A stretch of DNA of 64,000 nt. Source: an uncultured Paludibaculum sp. (GTDB taxonomy: Bacteria; Acidobacteriota; Terriglobia; Bryobacterales; Bryobacteraceae). A program made the position numbers and the translations under genes. Location of the stretch: positions 1,302,001-1,366,000 of the forward strand of contig NZ_OY762267.1 of NCBI RefSeq assembly GCF_963665245.1, written 5' to 3'. Under the pieces are notes generated by a model that was not told the origin of the DNA, did not search any database, and saw only the letters and a list, made by a program, of their open reading frames with translations. How positions within the stretch are numbered: the first letter of the stretch is position 1; every line of letters starts with the position of its first letter. Shown in pieces: positions 1-7,959 of this stretch.

Positions 1-282
1 CTGGCTCAGCACAAGATCGACGCCATCGTCACGCTGACCAACGGACCGGCCTGGTGCATCGACTGGGTCAACGGAGACTACGACACCGGCGGCTGCTCCA
101 CTCCGCCTGCAGTCGCCGGCTACCCGCACGTCACCGTGCCCGCCGGACTGGTCGACGGCTTGCCTGTTGGGCTGTCATTCTTCTCCACCGCCTGGCGCGA
201 CCAGCGACTCATCAACCTGGCCTATGCCTTCGAGCAGCAGACCAAGGCGAGGACCCAGCCGCAGTTCCGCATCATCGAGTAG
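1..282 (+). CDS. Amidase family protein, C-terminal fragment
   Basis: The window opens inside this gene, so only the last 93 codons are present, in frame from base 1 to a TAG at 280-282. The visible part contains a G-Y-P-x-V-T-V-P-A-G segment followed by L-P-V-G-L-S-F-F, the conserved end of amidase-signature (GatA/AmiE-like) hydrolases, where the C-terminal strand closes over the Ser-Ser-Lys active site. The catalytic residues lie upstream and cannot be seen, so the substrate is unknown. A free-standing amidase is more likely than GatA because no gatB or gatC follows, but this is inference. The gene ends 5 bp before the stop of the opposite-strand ankyrin gene, so the two converge. Confidence 0.8.
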   Translation: MAQHKIDAIVTLTNGPAWCIDWVNGDYDTGGCSTPPAVAGYPHVTVPAGLVDGLPVGLSFFSTAWRDQRLINLAYAFEQQTKARTQPQFRIIE

Positions 283-287
283 CCGCG

Positions 288-1505
288 TTACGATTCAGCA
301 CCAAACCGCCGCAGCGAGGCCAATACACGCTCCCTCGTAGCCTGGGAGGCGCCCTCCTGCCGCTCGATCCAACCCAGCGAGCCCGGTTCGATCAGCGAAC
401 CCGCCGCCAGCAGCACGTCGATCGTGGCCGCGTAGTCGATACCGTTTTTCGCCGTCATGGCGAACCACAGAGCCTGGTTCAGGGCCGTGCCGCCGTACTG
501 GTTCTCCACCTCCAGCGGAGCCCCCCTCCCGATCAGCAGCCTCATCGTCTCCACTTCGCCGCCGACAATCGCCCAGTGCAAGCCCGTCATCCCCGTACTG
601 ACATCGCGCATCAGGTCTGGCCGCCGGTCCAGCAGAAACTCGATTACGCGTTGACGGCCGTACTCGCATGCCCACAGGAACCCGCGCAACAGCTTCATCT
701 CCGGGACCTCCGGCTTCAGCCGGCCGTCTGAGTCGAAGCACGTCCTCACCTCATCCAGCCGGCCCACCCCGGCCGCGCCTTCCACATCCAGGCTCGCGCC
801 CAGCTCCGCCAAATACTCAGCCGCCGCCTTTCGCCCGTTCGCCAGCGCCGAGGTCAGAATCGACCATCCGCCCGGGGCGCCCTCCAAACTCGCACCGCGC
901 TCAATCAGCAATTCCATCAAGGGGATTTGCACACCCGCATCCCGCGGATGGGCACTGGTCGCCACCAATCCCAGCGCCGTACCCTTGCCGTAGGCACCGC
1001 ATTCCGCGTCGACCTCCGCTCCGGCGTCCAGCAGTGTCCGGGCAATCTCCACTGCGTTGAGAGGCGTCTTCTGACGGTAGTTCTCCACCCCATTGGCGCC
1101 GACATAGTGCAGCAGCATGGCCCCATGCACCCGCGGCGAGCGGGTCTGCACCAGCGACGGATCCTCCTTCAGCAGCCTCTGCAGTGTGGCCAGATCCCCG
1201 CTGATCACCGCCTCCACGGCCTGCTCGAATCGCGATGCTGGCGAACTATCTTTCAGCATCGCCTCCAGATGTTTCACGAACTTCGGCCAGCTCTCGAACC
1301 CGTGCTCCAGCGCCAGCACCCACTGTGCGTCAGCGAGGGCACACCCAGCGCTTTCCAGGTCCTTCGATCGGGGGTGGAACTTCTTCACGCGCTCCAGAAC
1401 GGCAGCGTCTCCGTCCTTGTAGGCCTTCAGCAGTTCCTTGGCTTGTTTCCTGTACTGTGCCAGGCTCGGACGAGCCGGCAGGGGCGTCAGATCGATTGTG
1501 TTCAT
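288..1505 (-). CDS. Ankyrin-repeat protein with Bryobacteraceae-type N-terminal module
   Basis: This 405-residue protein has no signal peptide and is probably cytoplasmic. Residues about 10-85 form a helical module (R-K-Q-A-K-E-L-L-K-A-Y ... A-L-E-H-G-F-E-S-W-P-K) that also starts the ankyrin protein at 34920-36854. From about residue 100 onward there are degenerate ankyrin units (A-R-T-L-L-D-A-G-A-E-V-D, G-M-T-G-L-H-W-A-I-V-G-G, L-I-G-R-G-A-P-L-E-V) that imply a protein-protein interaction scaffold. A GGGAG ribosome-binding site precedes the ATG on the minus strand. No partner can be named from context: the downstream neighbour is a convergent amidase and the upstream gene points away. Confidence 0.85.
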   Translation of the reverse strand: MNTIDLTPLPARPSLAQYRKQAKELLKAYKDGDAAVLERVKKFHPRSKDLESAGCALADAQWVLALEHGFESWPKFVKHLEAMLKDSSPASRFEQAVEAVISGDLATLQRLLKEDPSLVQTRSPRVHGAMLLHYVGANGVENYRQKTPLNAVEIARTLLDAGAEVDAECGAYGKGTALGLVATSAHPRDAGVQIPLMELLIERGASLEGAPGGWSILTSALANGRKAAAEYLAELGASLDVEGAAGVGRLDEVRTCFDSDGRLKPEVPEMKLLRGFLWACEYGRQRVIEFLLDRRPDLMRDVSTGMTGLHWAIVGGEVETMRLLIGRGAPLEVENQYGGTALNQALWFAMTAKNGIDYAATIDVLLAAGSLIEPGSLGWIERQEGASQATRERVLASLRRFGAES

Positions 1506-1745
1506 CTACGAACTCCCTTTCAAGTCGTGCCTGGAGTCCGCCCGAATCAGGCTGAAAGAAGGTTCGTAATCAACTCGGAACCTGCTGAAGGTGGGCACGG
1601 CCCTTTCCGCGGACTGGTGGCGCCCTTCGCGCTCGTTTCCAACCTAAGCCCAAGGCGGCTGCGAAATCAATATGGCATTGGTAACTTTTCACATTCGGCC
1701 GAACAAAACCCGACTTGCCTCGTACAGTGTGGCTAAGGAGCTCCC

Positions 1746-2123
1746 ATGAAGCGAATTCTGATCCTGACCTTCGCCCTCTTTGCTGCCGCAGCCGTGATGC
1801 TGGCCGCCGACGCCACCGGCACCTGGACCGGCACCTTCACCGTCAAGGGCGACGGCGACTCGCCTGAACCCCGCCCCGCCCTGCTGGTCCTCAAACAGGA
1901 CGGCGACAAGCTCACCGGCACCGCCGGCCCGAACGCCGACGAGCAGCACCCCATCGAGAAGGGCGTCATCGCCGACGGCAAAATCACCTTCGAGGTCGCG
2001 GCCGGCGAGAGCATCATGAAATTCGCCCTCGTCCTCAACGGCGATGAGATCAGCGGTGATATTCAGCGCGACCGAGATGGGGAACACCAGACGGCCAAAC
2101 TCGCCGTCAAACGCCAGAAATAG
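1746..2123 (+). CDS. Small secreted beta-rich protein
   Basis: The protein has 125 residues and a clear signal peptide (M-K-R-I-L then a hydrophobic run to A-L-A-A-D at about residue 21). The mature part reads T-G-T-W-T-G-T-F-T-V, then P-A-L-L-V-L-K-Q-D-G-D-K-L-T-G-T-A-G and D-G-K-I-T-F-E-V, a repeated beta-hairpin pattern common in small Acidobacterial exported proteins that resemble lipocalin or avidin-like single barrels. The function is unknown. An AAGGAG site sits 7 bases before the ATG and decides the start. It ends about 100 bases before the M28 peptidase on the same strand and could be co-transcribed with it. Confidence 0.75.
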   Translation: MKRILILTFALFAAAAVMLAADATGTWTGTFTVKGDGDSPEPRPALLVLKQDGDKLTGTAGPNADEQHPIEKGVIADGKITFEVAAGESIMKFALVLNGDEISGDIQRDRDGEHQTAKLAVKRQK

Positions 2124-2221
2124 CGCACGCCGCGTCAAGCCATCGGAACGACGGCGCGTCCGCCAGTGCCGCGCCCGCACACGTGCGTCCGGAAGGCGCG
2201 ATAATCAAATCCATTACCTCC

Positions 2222-4429
2222 ATGAAACGAGCACTGGCCCTTCTTGCGTCCGCATTCCTGCTCTCCGCCCAATCGCCGGAGAAGTCCGTCGCGGGCTTCC
2301 AACCCGAAAGCGCGCGCCGCGAACTCGATCTCGAAAAACAGTTCGACTCCAAGCTCAGCCGCGCCAATCTCCAGCAGTGGCTCAAGCGCATGTCCGCCAA
2401 GCCCCATCACGTCGGCTCGCCCGGCAGCCGCGAGGTGGCCGAGTTCATCGCCGCCCAATTCAAGAGTTGGGGCTATGACACACAGATCGAGACCTTCTAT
2501 CCGCTCTTCCCCACTCCCAAGACGCGCGTCCTCGAGATGATCGCTCCGGAGAAGTTCACGGCCAAGCTTAGTGAACCGCCCATCGAAGGCGACGAGAGCA
2601 CTGCCAACACCGCCGGCGGCCTGCCTACCTATCACGCCTACTCCATCGACGGCGACGTCACCGGCGACCTCGTCTATGTGAACTACGGCCTCCCCGCCGA
2701 CTACGAGAAGCTCGCCCAGATGGGCATCGACGTCAAGGGCAAGATCGTCCTCGCCCGTTATGGCGCGTCCTGGCGCGGTATCAAGCCCAAGGTTGCCGCG
2801 GAACACGGAGCCATCGGCTGCATCATCTATTCGGACCCGCGCGACGACGGCTACTTCGCCGGCGACGTCTACCCGAAAGGTGGTTTCCGTCCCAAGGACA
2901 GCGCCCAGCGCGGCAGCGTCATGGACATGCCCACTTACCCGGGCGACCCACTCTCCCCCGGCGTCGGCGCCACAAAAGACCTCAAACGCGGCCCCTATAG
3001 GCAGGCCGCCACGCTCACCAAGATCCCCGTGCTGCCCATCTCCTACGGCGATGCCGAACCTCTGCTGCGCGCGCTCGGCGGGCCTGTCGCTCCCGCCGAC
3101 TGGCGCGGCGCCCTGCCTTTCACCTACCACGTCGGCCCTGGAGCCACCAAGGTCCACCTCAAACTCGAGTTCAACTGGGACCTCGCACCCACCCATAACG
3201 TCATCGCCCGCATGGCCGGCGCCGAACGCCCCGACGAATGGATTATCCGCGGCAACCACCACGACGGCTGGGTCTTCGGAGCCTCCGACCCCCTCACCGG
3301 CATGGTCAGTCTGATGGAAGAAGCCCGTGTCCTCTCCGAACTCGCCAAGTCCGGATGGAAGCCCAAACGAACCATCATCTTCTGCGCCTGGGACGGCGAG
3401 GAACCCGCCCTGCTCGGCTCCACCGAGTGGGCCGAATTCCACGCCGATGAACTGAAGAAGCACGCCGCCGTCTATGTGAACTCCGATGGCACTTCCCGCG
3501 GCTTTGTCCACGTGGGCGGCTCGCACACGCTGGAAGTGTTGGCCACGCAGGCAGCGCGCGATATCACCGATCCCGAAACGAAGGTCTCTACCCTGGAGCG
3601 TTCCAAGGCACAGCACGCGGTCTCCGGCCAGCCCTTCGAGGGCGACCTGCCCATCAGCGCCTTGGGCTCCGGCTCCGACTACACGGTCTTCGTCGACCAC
3701 CTTGGCATCGCCAGCCTGAATATTGGCTTTGGCGGCGAAGGTAACGGAGCGGGCAGCTACCACTCCAACTACGACACCTACGATCACGTCGTGAAGTTCG
3801 AGGACCCCGACTTCCAGTACATCTACACAACGGCCCAACTCGGTGGCCGCTTCGTCCTCCGCCTGGCCAATGCCGACATCCTGCCGTTGCGCTTCGACAA
3901 CTTCTCAAAGATCGTCTCGCGCTATGCCACGGAGGTGAGGAAGCTGGCGGACGATATGCGTGTCCAGACCGACAAAGAGAACAAACTCATCCGTGACGGC
4001 TCGCTGAAACTGGCCGCCGATCCCCGCAAGACCTTCATTGTCCCCGACACTAAGTCGCCAGTGCCCTTCTTGAACTTCGCACCGTTGGACAACGCCGTGG
4101 CCAAGCTCAAAGCCAGCACCGACACGTTCACGAAGATCGATCTCAAATCGGTGTCGGAAGCGAACGCCAAGGCGCTGGACGAGATCCTGGTCCAAATCGA
4201 GCGGAAGCTGACACGCCCCGAAGGCCTGCCCCGCCGCCCCTGGTTCCAGCACCAGATCTACGCGCCCGGCTACTACACGGGCTACGGCGTAAAGACGCTG
4301 CCCGGCATCCGCGAGGCAATCGAGGAGCGCTACTGGAAAGAGGCCGACGAGCAAATCGTGAAGACTTCGGCCTCGATAGAAGCGTTCGCCGCCGAACTCG
4401 ACAAGGCGACGGCCCTGCTCGGCAAGTAG
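2222..4429 (+). CDS. M28 family peptidase, glutamate carboxypeptidase II-like
   Basis: A secreted zinc exopeptidase of 735 residues. The ATG at 2222 is chosen because it begins a signal peptide (M-K-R-A-L-A-L-L-A-S ... L-L-S-A-Q). Domain order follows GCPII/PSMA: an apical PA domain (about 110-330, with G-K-I-V-L-A-R-Y-G), the M28 catalytic core (about 335-560) and a helical transferrin-receptor-like dimerisation domain (about 600-730). The co-catalytic zinc ligands are all visible: H346, D356, E394 with catalytic E393, D422 and H514 (in Y-H-S-N-Y-D). The family removes C-terminal acidic or other residues from peptides; the natural substrate here is unknown. A strong hairpin at 4453-4499 follows the stop. 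Confidence 0.93.
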   Translation: MKRALALLASAFLLSAQSPEKSVAGFQPESARRELDLEKQFDSKLSRANLQQWLKRMSAKPHHVGSPGSREVAEFIAAQFKSWGYDTQIETFYPLFPTPKTRVLEMIAPEKFTAKLSEPPIEGDESTANTAGGLPTYHAYSIDGDVTGDLVYVNYGLPADYEKLAQMGIDVKGKIVLARYGASWRGIKPKVAAEHGAIGCIIYSDPRDDGYFAGDVYPKGGFRPKDSAQRGSVMDMPTYPGDPLSPGVGATKDLKRGPYRQAATLTKIPVLPISYGDAEPLLRALGGPVAPADWRGALPFTYHVGPGATKVHLKLEFNWDLAPTHNVIARMAGAERPDEWIIRGNHHDGWVFGASDPLTGMVSLMEEARVLSELAKSGWKPKRTIIFCAWDGEEPALLGSTEWAEFHADELKKHAAVYVNSDGTSRGFVHVGGSHTLEVLATQAARDITDPETKVSTLERSKAQHAVSGQPFEGDLPISALGSGSDYTVFVDHLGIASLNIGFGGEGNGAGSYHSNYDTYDHVVKFEDPDFQYIYTTAQLGGRFVLRLANADILPLRFDNFSKIVSRYATEVRKLADDMRVQTDKENKLIRDGSLKLAADPRKTFIVPDTKSPVPFLNFAPLDNAVAKLKASTDTFTKIDLKSVSEANAKALDEILVQIERKLTRPEGLPRRPWFQHQIYAPGYYTGYGVKTLPGIREAIEERYWKEADEQIVKTSASIEAFAAELDKATALLGK

Positions 4430-4452
4430 CCGTTTCAGCATCTGCCTTATCT

Positions 4453-4499
4453 CCGCGGCACTAGCCCCCAACCGTCCCACACGACGGCTGGTGCCGCGG
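4453..4499 (+). terminator. Likely intrinsic terminator of the M28 peptidase gene
   Basis: A 14-base left arm (4453-4466, CCGCGGCACTAGCC) pairs with 4486-4499 with one T:G wobble. A second 5-bp stem (CCGTC/GACGG) is nested in the loop. The right arm is followed by CTCTTTGTCC, a short pyrimidine-rich tract. It lies 23 bases after the peptidase stop and about 50 bases before the rtcB operon promoter, so it would insulate the two units. Confidence 0.6.
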
Positions 4500-4549
4500 C
4501 TCTTTGTCCGACCCTTTTCCGGTAACTCGGAAGCAATTCTTCGATTTTC

Positions 4550-4578
4550 TTGACAGCACCACCCTTGGGTGGTACTCT
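4550..4578 (+). promoter_or_regulatory. Sigma70-type promoter of the rtcB-prfH operon with palindromic spacer
   Basis: A perfect -35 box (TTGACA, 4550-4555) and a -10-like box (TACTCT, 4573-4578) are separated by exactly 17 bases. Nearly the whole spacer, plus the first -10 base, is a perfect inverted repeat, ACCACCC-TT-GGGTGGT (4558-4573). A protein bound there would occlude RNA polymerase, so the palindrome is a candidate operator. No regulator gene is adjacent. The transcription start would be near 4585. Confidence 0.65.
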
Positions 4579-4598
4579 CACAAAAGAAAGGAGACACC

Positions 4599-4697
4599 GT
4601 GCGCCAGACTCGACCACAATCGCCGTCAACTCATCGCAACAGGTTCGGCGTGGCACAGGGTGATTCTCTTTCAAAAGCCTTCCCCCACGCCCGTTAG
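4599..4697 (+). CDS. Possible 32-residue leader peptide of the rtcB-prfH operon
   Basis: A GTG codon lies 5 bases after an AAAGGAG ribosome-binding site (4587-4593), just downstream of the predicted transcription start. It opens a 32-codon frame that ends at TAG 4695-4697, 32 bases before the next gene. The predicted peptide is basic and rich in Arg, Ser and Pro (it starts V-R-Q-T-R-P-Q-S-P-S). No domain is recognisable. It may be a leader peptide whose translation senses ribosome state, or merely a chance frame in the 5' UTR. The ribosome-binding site is the main support. Confidence 0.35.
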   Translation: MRQTRPQSPSTHRNRFGVAQGDSLSKAFPHAR

Positions 4698-4729
4698 TTC
4701 ACCCTCCCAACCAACAATTTAGGAGTCGT

Positions 4730-5471
4730 ATGACGACCGAGGAGTTCCTCCGCCGGCACTTCTCCCGCATGGGCGCGCGTCTGCGTGTACAGGACGCAGG
4801 CGAGCGGCAAGGGGCAAAGATCCGGATTGACATCGGCAGGGACCGCAGCGGTGAATTCTTTGACATCCGTTGCCAGGCAGGGGTTGTACCCGAGATTCTC
4901 GACGTCCAACCTGTTCACCGACATCTCGTGCTTATGGTGCGCGACGGTAGGGACAAGAACAAATTCCTGCTTGGCCGCGATGAACGTCATTGGTTCGCCG
5001 CCGCTGTTCCTGGCGAAAACGTTCACAATGTACGCACCGCCATGGAGAGCCTCCGGCCCACCGAGGCCGAAGGCCGTCCTGCCATTCGACAGGGCGAGTG
5101 GTTCTTCGTACCCGATCGCGACGTCAGTGAAAAAGGCGCCGCCATTCATCGGAACGAACCGCTCAGCCGTGGCGGCGGCAGCAAGCCGCACGTCTGTCAG
5201 GAACTGATGCGGCGTGGCGGTGCCACCGTGATGGTGTCGCCCCGGCACCCGACCGGCATTAGTCCTGTCAGGTACGAGCGACTCATCTCGACGGACCCCG
5301 AAGCCCGTGCCCTCTCCTGGCGCCGCATGGTCCGCGACGCTGAGGTCTACGCCCGGGGCGAGGTGCGCCACCGAGACCACAAAAACCATCCACCTGGACG
5401 GGTGGCATCACGTGTATATGAACCGGGAACGCCTGGCGCGGCACTCTCCGCAGATCGCGTTTCTCGACTAA
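4730..5471 (+). pseudogene. Uncharacterised first gene of the rtcB-prfH operon, frameshifted
   Basis: The ATG at 4730 has a TAGGAG site 5 bases upstream. The frame is intact for 219 codons, to an A5 run at 5381-5385. The conserved-looking C-terminus (T-I-H-L-D-G-W-H-H-V-Y-M-N-R-E ... F-L-D, TAA 5469-5471) is in the +1 frame, so removing one A restores a protein of about 247 residues. Without the shift, translation would run through rtcB as an Arg-rich tail to 6124, which is clearly not real coding. Visible features: no signal peptide or membrane segment, F-L-L-G-R-D-E-R-H-W-F-A-A-A at about residues 82-95, and H-R-N-E-P-L at about 142. I do not recognise a domain. Its place before rtcB and prfH suggests a role in RNA or ribosome repair. 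A sequencing error, a true mutation and programmed frameshifting are all possible. Confidence 0.7.
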
Positions 5472-5546
5472 CCCGGAGGGCGCGCCGGTCTCTCACCAGC
5501 GCGCCCATTTTCCACATTTTCGAAGGTTTTTTACAAGGATTACTGC

Positions 5547-6668
5547 TTGACTACACAAAACTCGGCGGAGGTGCGCCTCATCGCATCCACCAGGAATTGG
5601 ATCGAGGGTTCGGCCGTGCAGCAACTGGAGAAGACGGCGTCTTTGCCCGGCATGCGCCTGGCCGTCGGACTGCCGGACCTGCATCCGGGCAAGGGCAGCC
5701 CCATCGGCGCGGCATTCGCCGTGGAAGGCTGGCTCTACCCAACGCTGGTTGGCAACGACATAGGCTGCGGCGTGGGATTGTGGCGCACCGAACTCAGCAG
5801 CAGGGCGATCAAACGGGACCACTGGGCCGAACGCCTGCGCGGCCTCGAGGAGCCGTGGGACGGCGCCGTGGCGGAATTCCTCTCCAGTCGCGGCCTCGAA
5901 CCTTCGGGCTTCGAACGCTCGCTCGGTACCATCGGCGGAGGAAACCACTTCGCCGAACTCCAGGCCGTCGTCAGCGTCACAAACGTCGAGCAGTGCGCGG
6001 CACTCGGCGTCGCGCCGGATGCCGTCTATCTGTGCGTGCACAGCGGCTCGCGCGGATTCGGCGAAGCAATCCTGCGCGAACACGTCGGGACGCACGGTGC
6101 CGGAGGTCTACCCGTGGGCAGTAGTGAAGCTGAACACTACCTGACCCGCCACGAGCAGGCCCGCCGATGGGCCGCCGCGAATCGCGAGGTCATTGCCACC
6201 CGGATTCTCGAGCGGTTAAGAACTCGCGGGACACTCCTCCTCGACGTCTGCCATAACCATGTCGAGCCACGCGACGTACTCGGCGCCCCCTGCTGGATTC
6301 ACCGCAAGGGAGCGGCACCCTCCACCGGCGGGCCTGTCGTCATCCCCGGATCCCGCGGAGCGCTCACCTACCTCGTTTTGCCAACCGAGCCCAATGTCCA
6401 GAGCGCATTCTCACTGGCTCACGGCGCCGGGCGAAAGTGGTCGCGTTCCGACAGCCGCGCTCGGCTGGAGAAGCGCTTCTCCGCCAAAGACCTCGCGCGA
6501 ACCGAACTCGGCAGCCAGGTAATCTGCGAGGACCGCGACCTGCTGTACGAGGAGGCTCCACAGGCCTACAAGAACATCACCGTCGTCATTGACGACCTCG
6601 TTAAGGCCGGGCTCGCCGGGATCCTGGCCGTTCTGAAGCCCATTGTGACCTACAAGGTGAGACGATGA
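5547..6668 (+). CDS. rtcB: RtcB family RNA ligase
   Basis: RtcB joins RNA 2',3'-cyclic phosphate or 3'-phosphate ends to 5'-OH ends using GTP and Mn2+. This 373-residue form is shorter than typical RtcB (about 400-480) and resembles the RtcB2-type paired with PrfH. Key residues are visible: the metal-binding D71 and C74 in N-D-I-G-C-G, G-G-G-N-H-F, H-S-G-S-R-G, C-H-N-H-V-E, and the guanylated histidine H292 in H-G-A-G-R. The start is a TTG preceded by an ACAAGGA site; no in-frame ATG fits the N-terminus. Its stop overlaps the prfH ATG (ATGA), which implies translational coupling. In PrfH systems the ligase re-joins 16S rRNA cleaved at the decoding centre (established for E. coli RtcB2-PrfH; inferred here). 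Confidence 0.93.
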   Translation: MTTQNSAEVRLIASTRNWIEGSAVQQLEKTASLPGMRLAVGLPDLHPGKGSPIGAAFAVEGWLYPTLVGNDIGCGVGLWRTELSSRAIKRDHWAERLRGLEEPWDGAVAEFLSSRGLEPSGFERSLGTIGGGNHFAELQAVVSVTNVEQCAALGVAPDAVYLCVHSGSRGFGEAILREHVGTHGAGGLPVGSSEAEHYLTRHEQARRWAAANREVIATRILERLRTRGTLLLDVCHNHVEPRDVLGAPCWIHRKGAAPSTGGPVVIPGSRGALTYLVLPTEPNVQSAFSLAHGAGRKWSRSDSRARLEKRFSAKDLARTELGSQVICEDRDLLYEEAPQAYKNITVVIDDLVKAGLAGILAVLKPIVTYKVRR

Positions 6669-7291
6669 ACCAGCAATCAAAGGAAATCTGGCTGCAGGTT
6701 ACGGCAGGGCAAGGCCCCGTCGAGTGCGCCTGGGCGGTAGTCAACGTCCTGCGCCGCATGGAAGACGAAGCACACGCAGCGGCGCTACGGTGCTCTACGA
6801 TCGAGATCGCACCCGGTCCTCGTGCGGGCACCGCACAGTCCGTTCTCATCTCGGTCACCGGAGAAACCGGCGTCGCCGCTTTCGCCGAGTCGTGGCGCGG
6901 CACCATCCAGTTCACCGCGCGCAGCCCATTTCGTCCGGAACACAAACGGAGGAATTGGTTTGTCGGCATTGATGTCCTCGAACCCGTCGACGAGACCAGA
7001 TTCGATCCCGATGACATCGGCTGGGAAACGATGCGGGCCAGTGGGCCGGGCGGTCAACACGTGAACCGGACGGAATCGGCCGTCCGAGTCACGCATCGCC
7101 CCACTGGCTTACAGGCGAGCGCGATGGAGGAGCGATCGCAGCATCGCAACCGGAAACTCGCGTTGGCAAGACTTGTCAGAAAGCTCGATGGGTATAATGC
7201 GCAACGCCAGGAAGACGCCCGCGCGGGCCGCCGGCGCACTCATCTGGAACTCGAACGGGGCAATCCCGTTCGGGTTCTCCGTGCACCGTGA
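6665..7291 (+). CDS. prfH: Peptide chain release factor homologue PrfH
   Basis: PrfH is a class I release-factor-like protein that hydrolyses peptidyl-tRNA on damaged ribosomes, freeing them for RtcB repair. The protein has 208 residues, a full-length PrfH. The catalytic G-G-Q motif is at residues 129-131 (G-P-G-G-Q-H-V-N-R), followed by the conserved S-A-V-R-V-T-H and a basic C-terminal helix with Q-H-R-N-R-K-L-A. The N-terminal half (from W-L-Q-V-T-A-G-Q-G-P-V-E-C) matches the PrfH-specific domain rather than the codon-recognition domains of RF1/RF2. The ATG overlaps the rtcB stop by 4 bases. It is the last gene of the operon. Confidence 0.93.
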   Translation: MNQQSKEIWLQVTAGQGPVECAWAVVNVLRRMEDEAHAAALRCSTIEIAPGPRAGTAQSVLISVTGETGVAAFAESWRGTIQFTARSPFRPEHKRRNWFVGIDVLEPVDETRFDPDDIGWETMRASGPGGQHVNRTESAVRVTHRPTGLQASAMEERSQHRNRKLALARLVRKLDGYNAQRQEDARAGRRRTHLELERGNPVRVLRAP

Positions 7292-7292
7292 T

Positions 7293-7312
7293 CCGGCCGT
7301 GGCCATGGCCGG
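7293..7312. repeat. Short inverted repeat after prfH
   Basis: CCGGCC (7293-7298) and GGCCGG (7307-7312) flank an 8-base loop that itself contains TGGCCA, immediately after the prfH stop. No T-tract follows, so it is at best a weak or Rho-assisted terminator. Confidence 0.3.
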
Positions 7313-7959
7313 CGAACATACGCAAGTGGATCACCCTGTTCTTTCTTCCTCGGAAATATCCGTTTATTACTCGGCATTCCTCCAGCAAGATTCCACGTTG
7401 AACATTCCAAATAGCTATGCGGCCCATTAGTAATGGAACTAGAGTAATAGAACCAACGATTCATCCGTACTACTCGGCTCTGTCAATGGCCCACCGTGAG
7501 TAATTGCGCTCCCCGAGCCATGGCGATTGCGCAGTGCGGCCCACACTAGGTCCACCCGCCGCCCGCCTCCAAAGAGGTGTCCATTTTACTGCAAACACAA
7601 GACTTACAAGTCAGGGACCGACAACTGAGGCCAGTCCAGCGACAACCGGCAAAAAACTCGACTGGCTAGAATCCGCGACGACCGGAGCGAACAAACCAAG
7701 ATTATCGCTCTTTATTCGACGTAATAGCTTCGGTCTCTATTCGGTCAAACTAACCGCCACACAGTCACTGTCAACAATAAGCCGACTCCCGGAGCCATTG
7801 CGCAAAAGCGATTTGTGGCAATTAGTACTATAAAGGCAAGATTGAGGGTTGATAATCTTCCAGATCTCGGTTACATTCACTCCAGAGACAAACTCACCCA
7901 CAGACTTTATCGGTTCAGTCGGTGGCGCCGTTTCCTTCAGCAACAGAGGAGAGAATCCC
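7313..7959. other. AT-richer intergenic region without convincing genes
   Basis: About 650 bases between prfH and the PEP-CTERM gene. It is visibly lower in GC than its surroundings (for example 7340-7480 and 7670-7860). An open frame at 7504-7833 has no ribosome-binding site and a composition unlike a protein. It may hold the promoter of the PEP-CTERM gene and remnants of older DNA, but nothing specific can be identified. Confidence 0.4.

Noticed and set aside
2135..3838. 567-codon open frame on the minus strand
   Set aside because: Shadow of the M28 peptidase, whose zinc ligands and domain order are all intact on the plus strand.
4556..4573. MerR-type promoter interpretation
   Set aside because: MerR operators sit in 19-20 base spacers; here the spacer is 17 bases and no MerR-family gene is nearby.
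4504..4722. 72-codon frame over the rtcB promoter region
   Set aside because: It would start upstream of the promoter and contains the promoter palindrome in its coding part; the GTG frame at 4599 with its ribosome-binding site is the better candidate.
5472..6124. Continuation of the 4730 frame through rtcB
   Set aside because: It is antisense to nothing but lies fully inside rtcB in another frame, is extremely Arg-rich and has no domain; it results from the frameshift at 5381-5385.
7504..7833. 109-codon frame in the AT-rich gap
   Set aside because: No ribosome-binding site, no hydrophobic or domain pattern, and composition like non-coding DNA.
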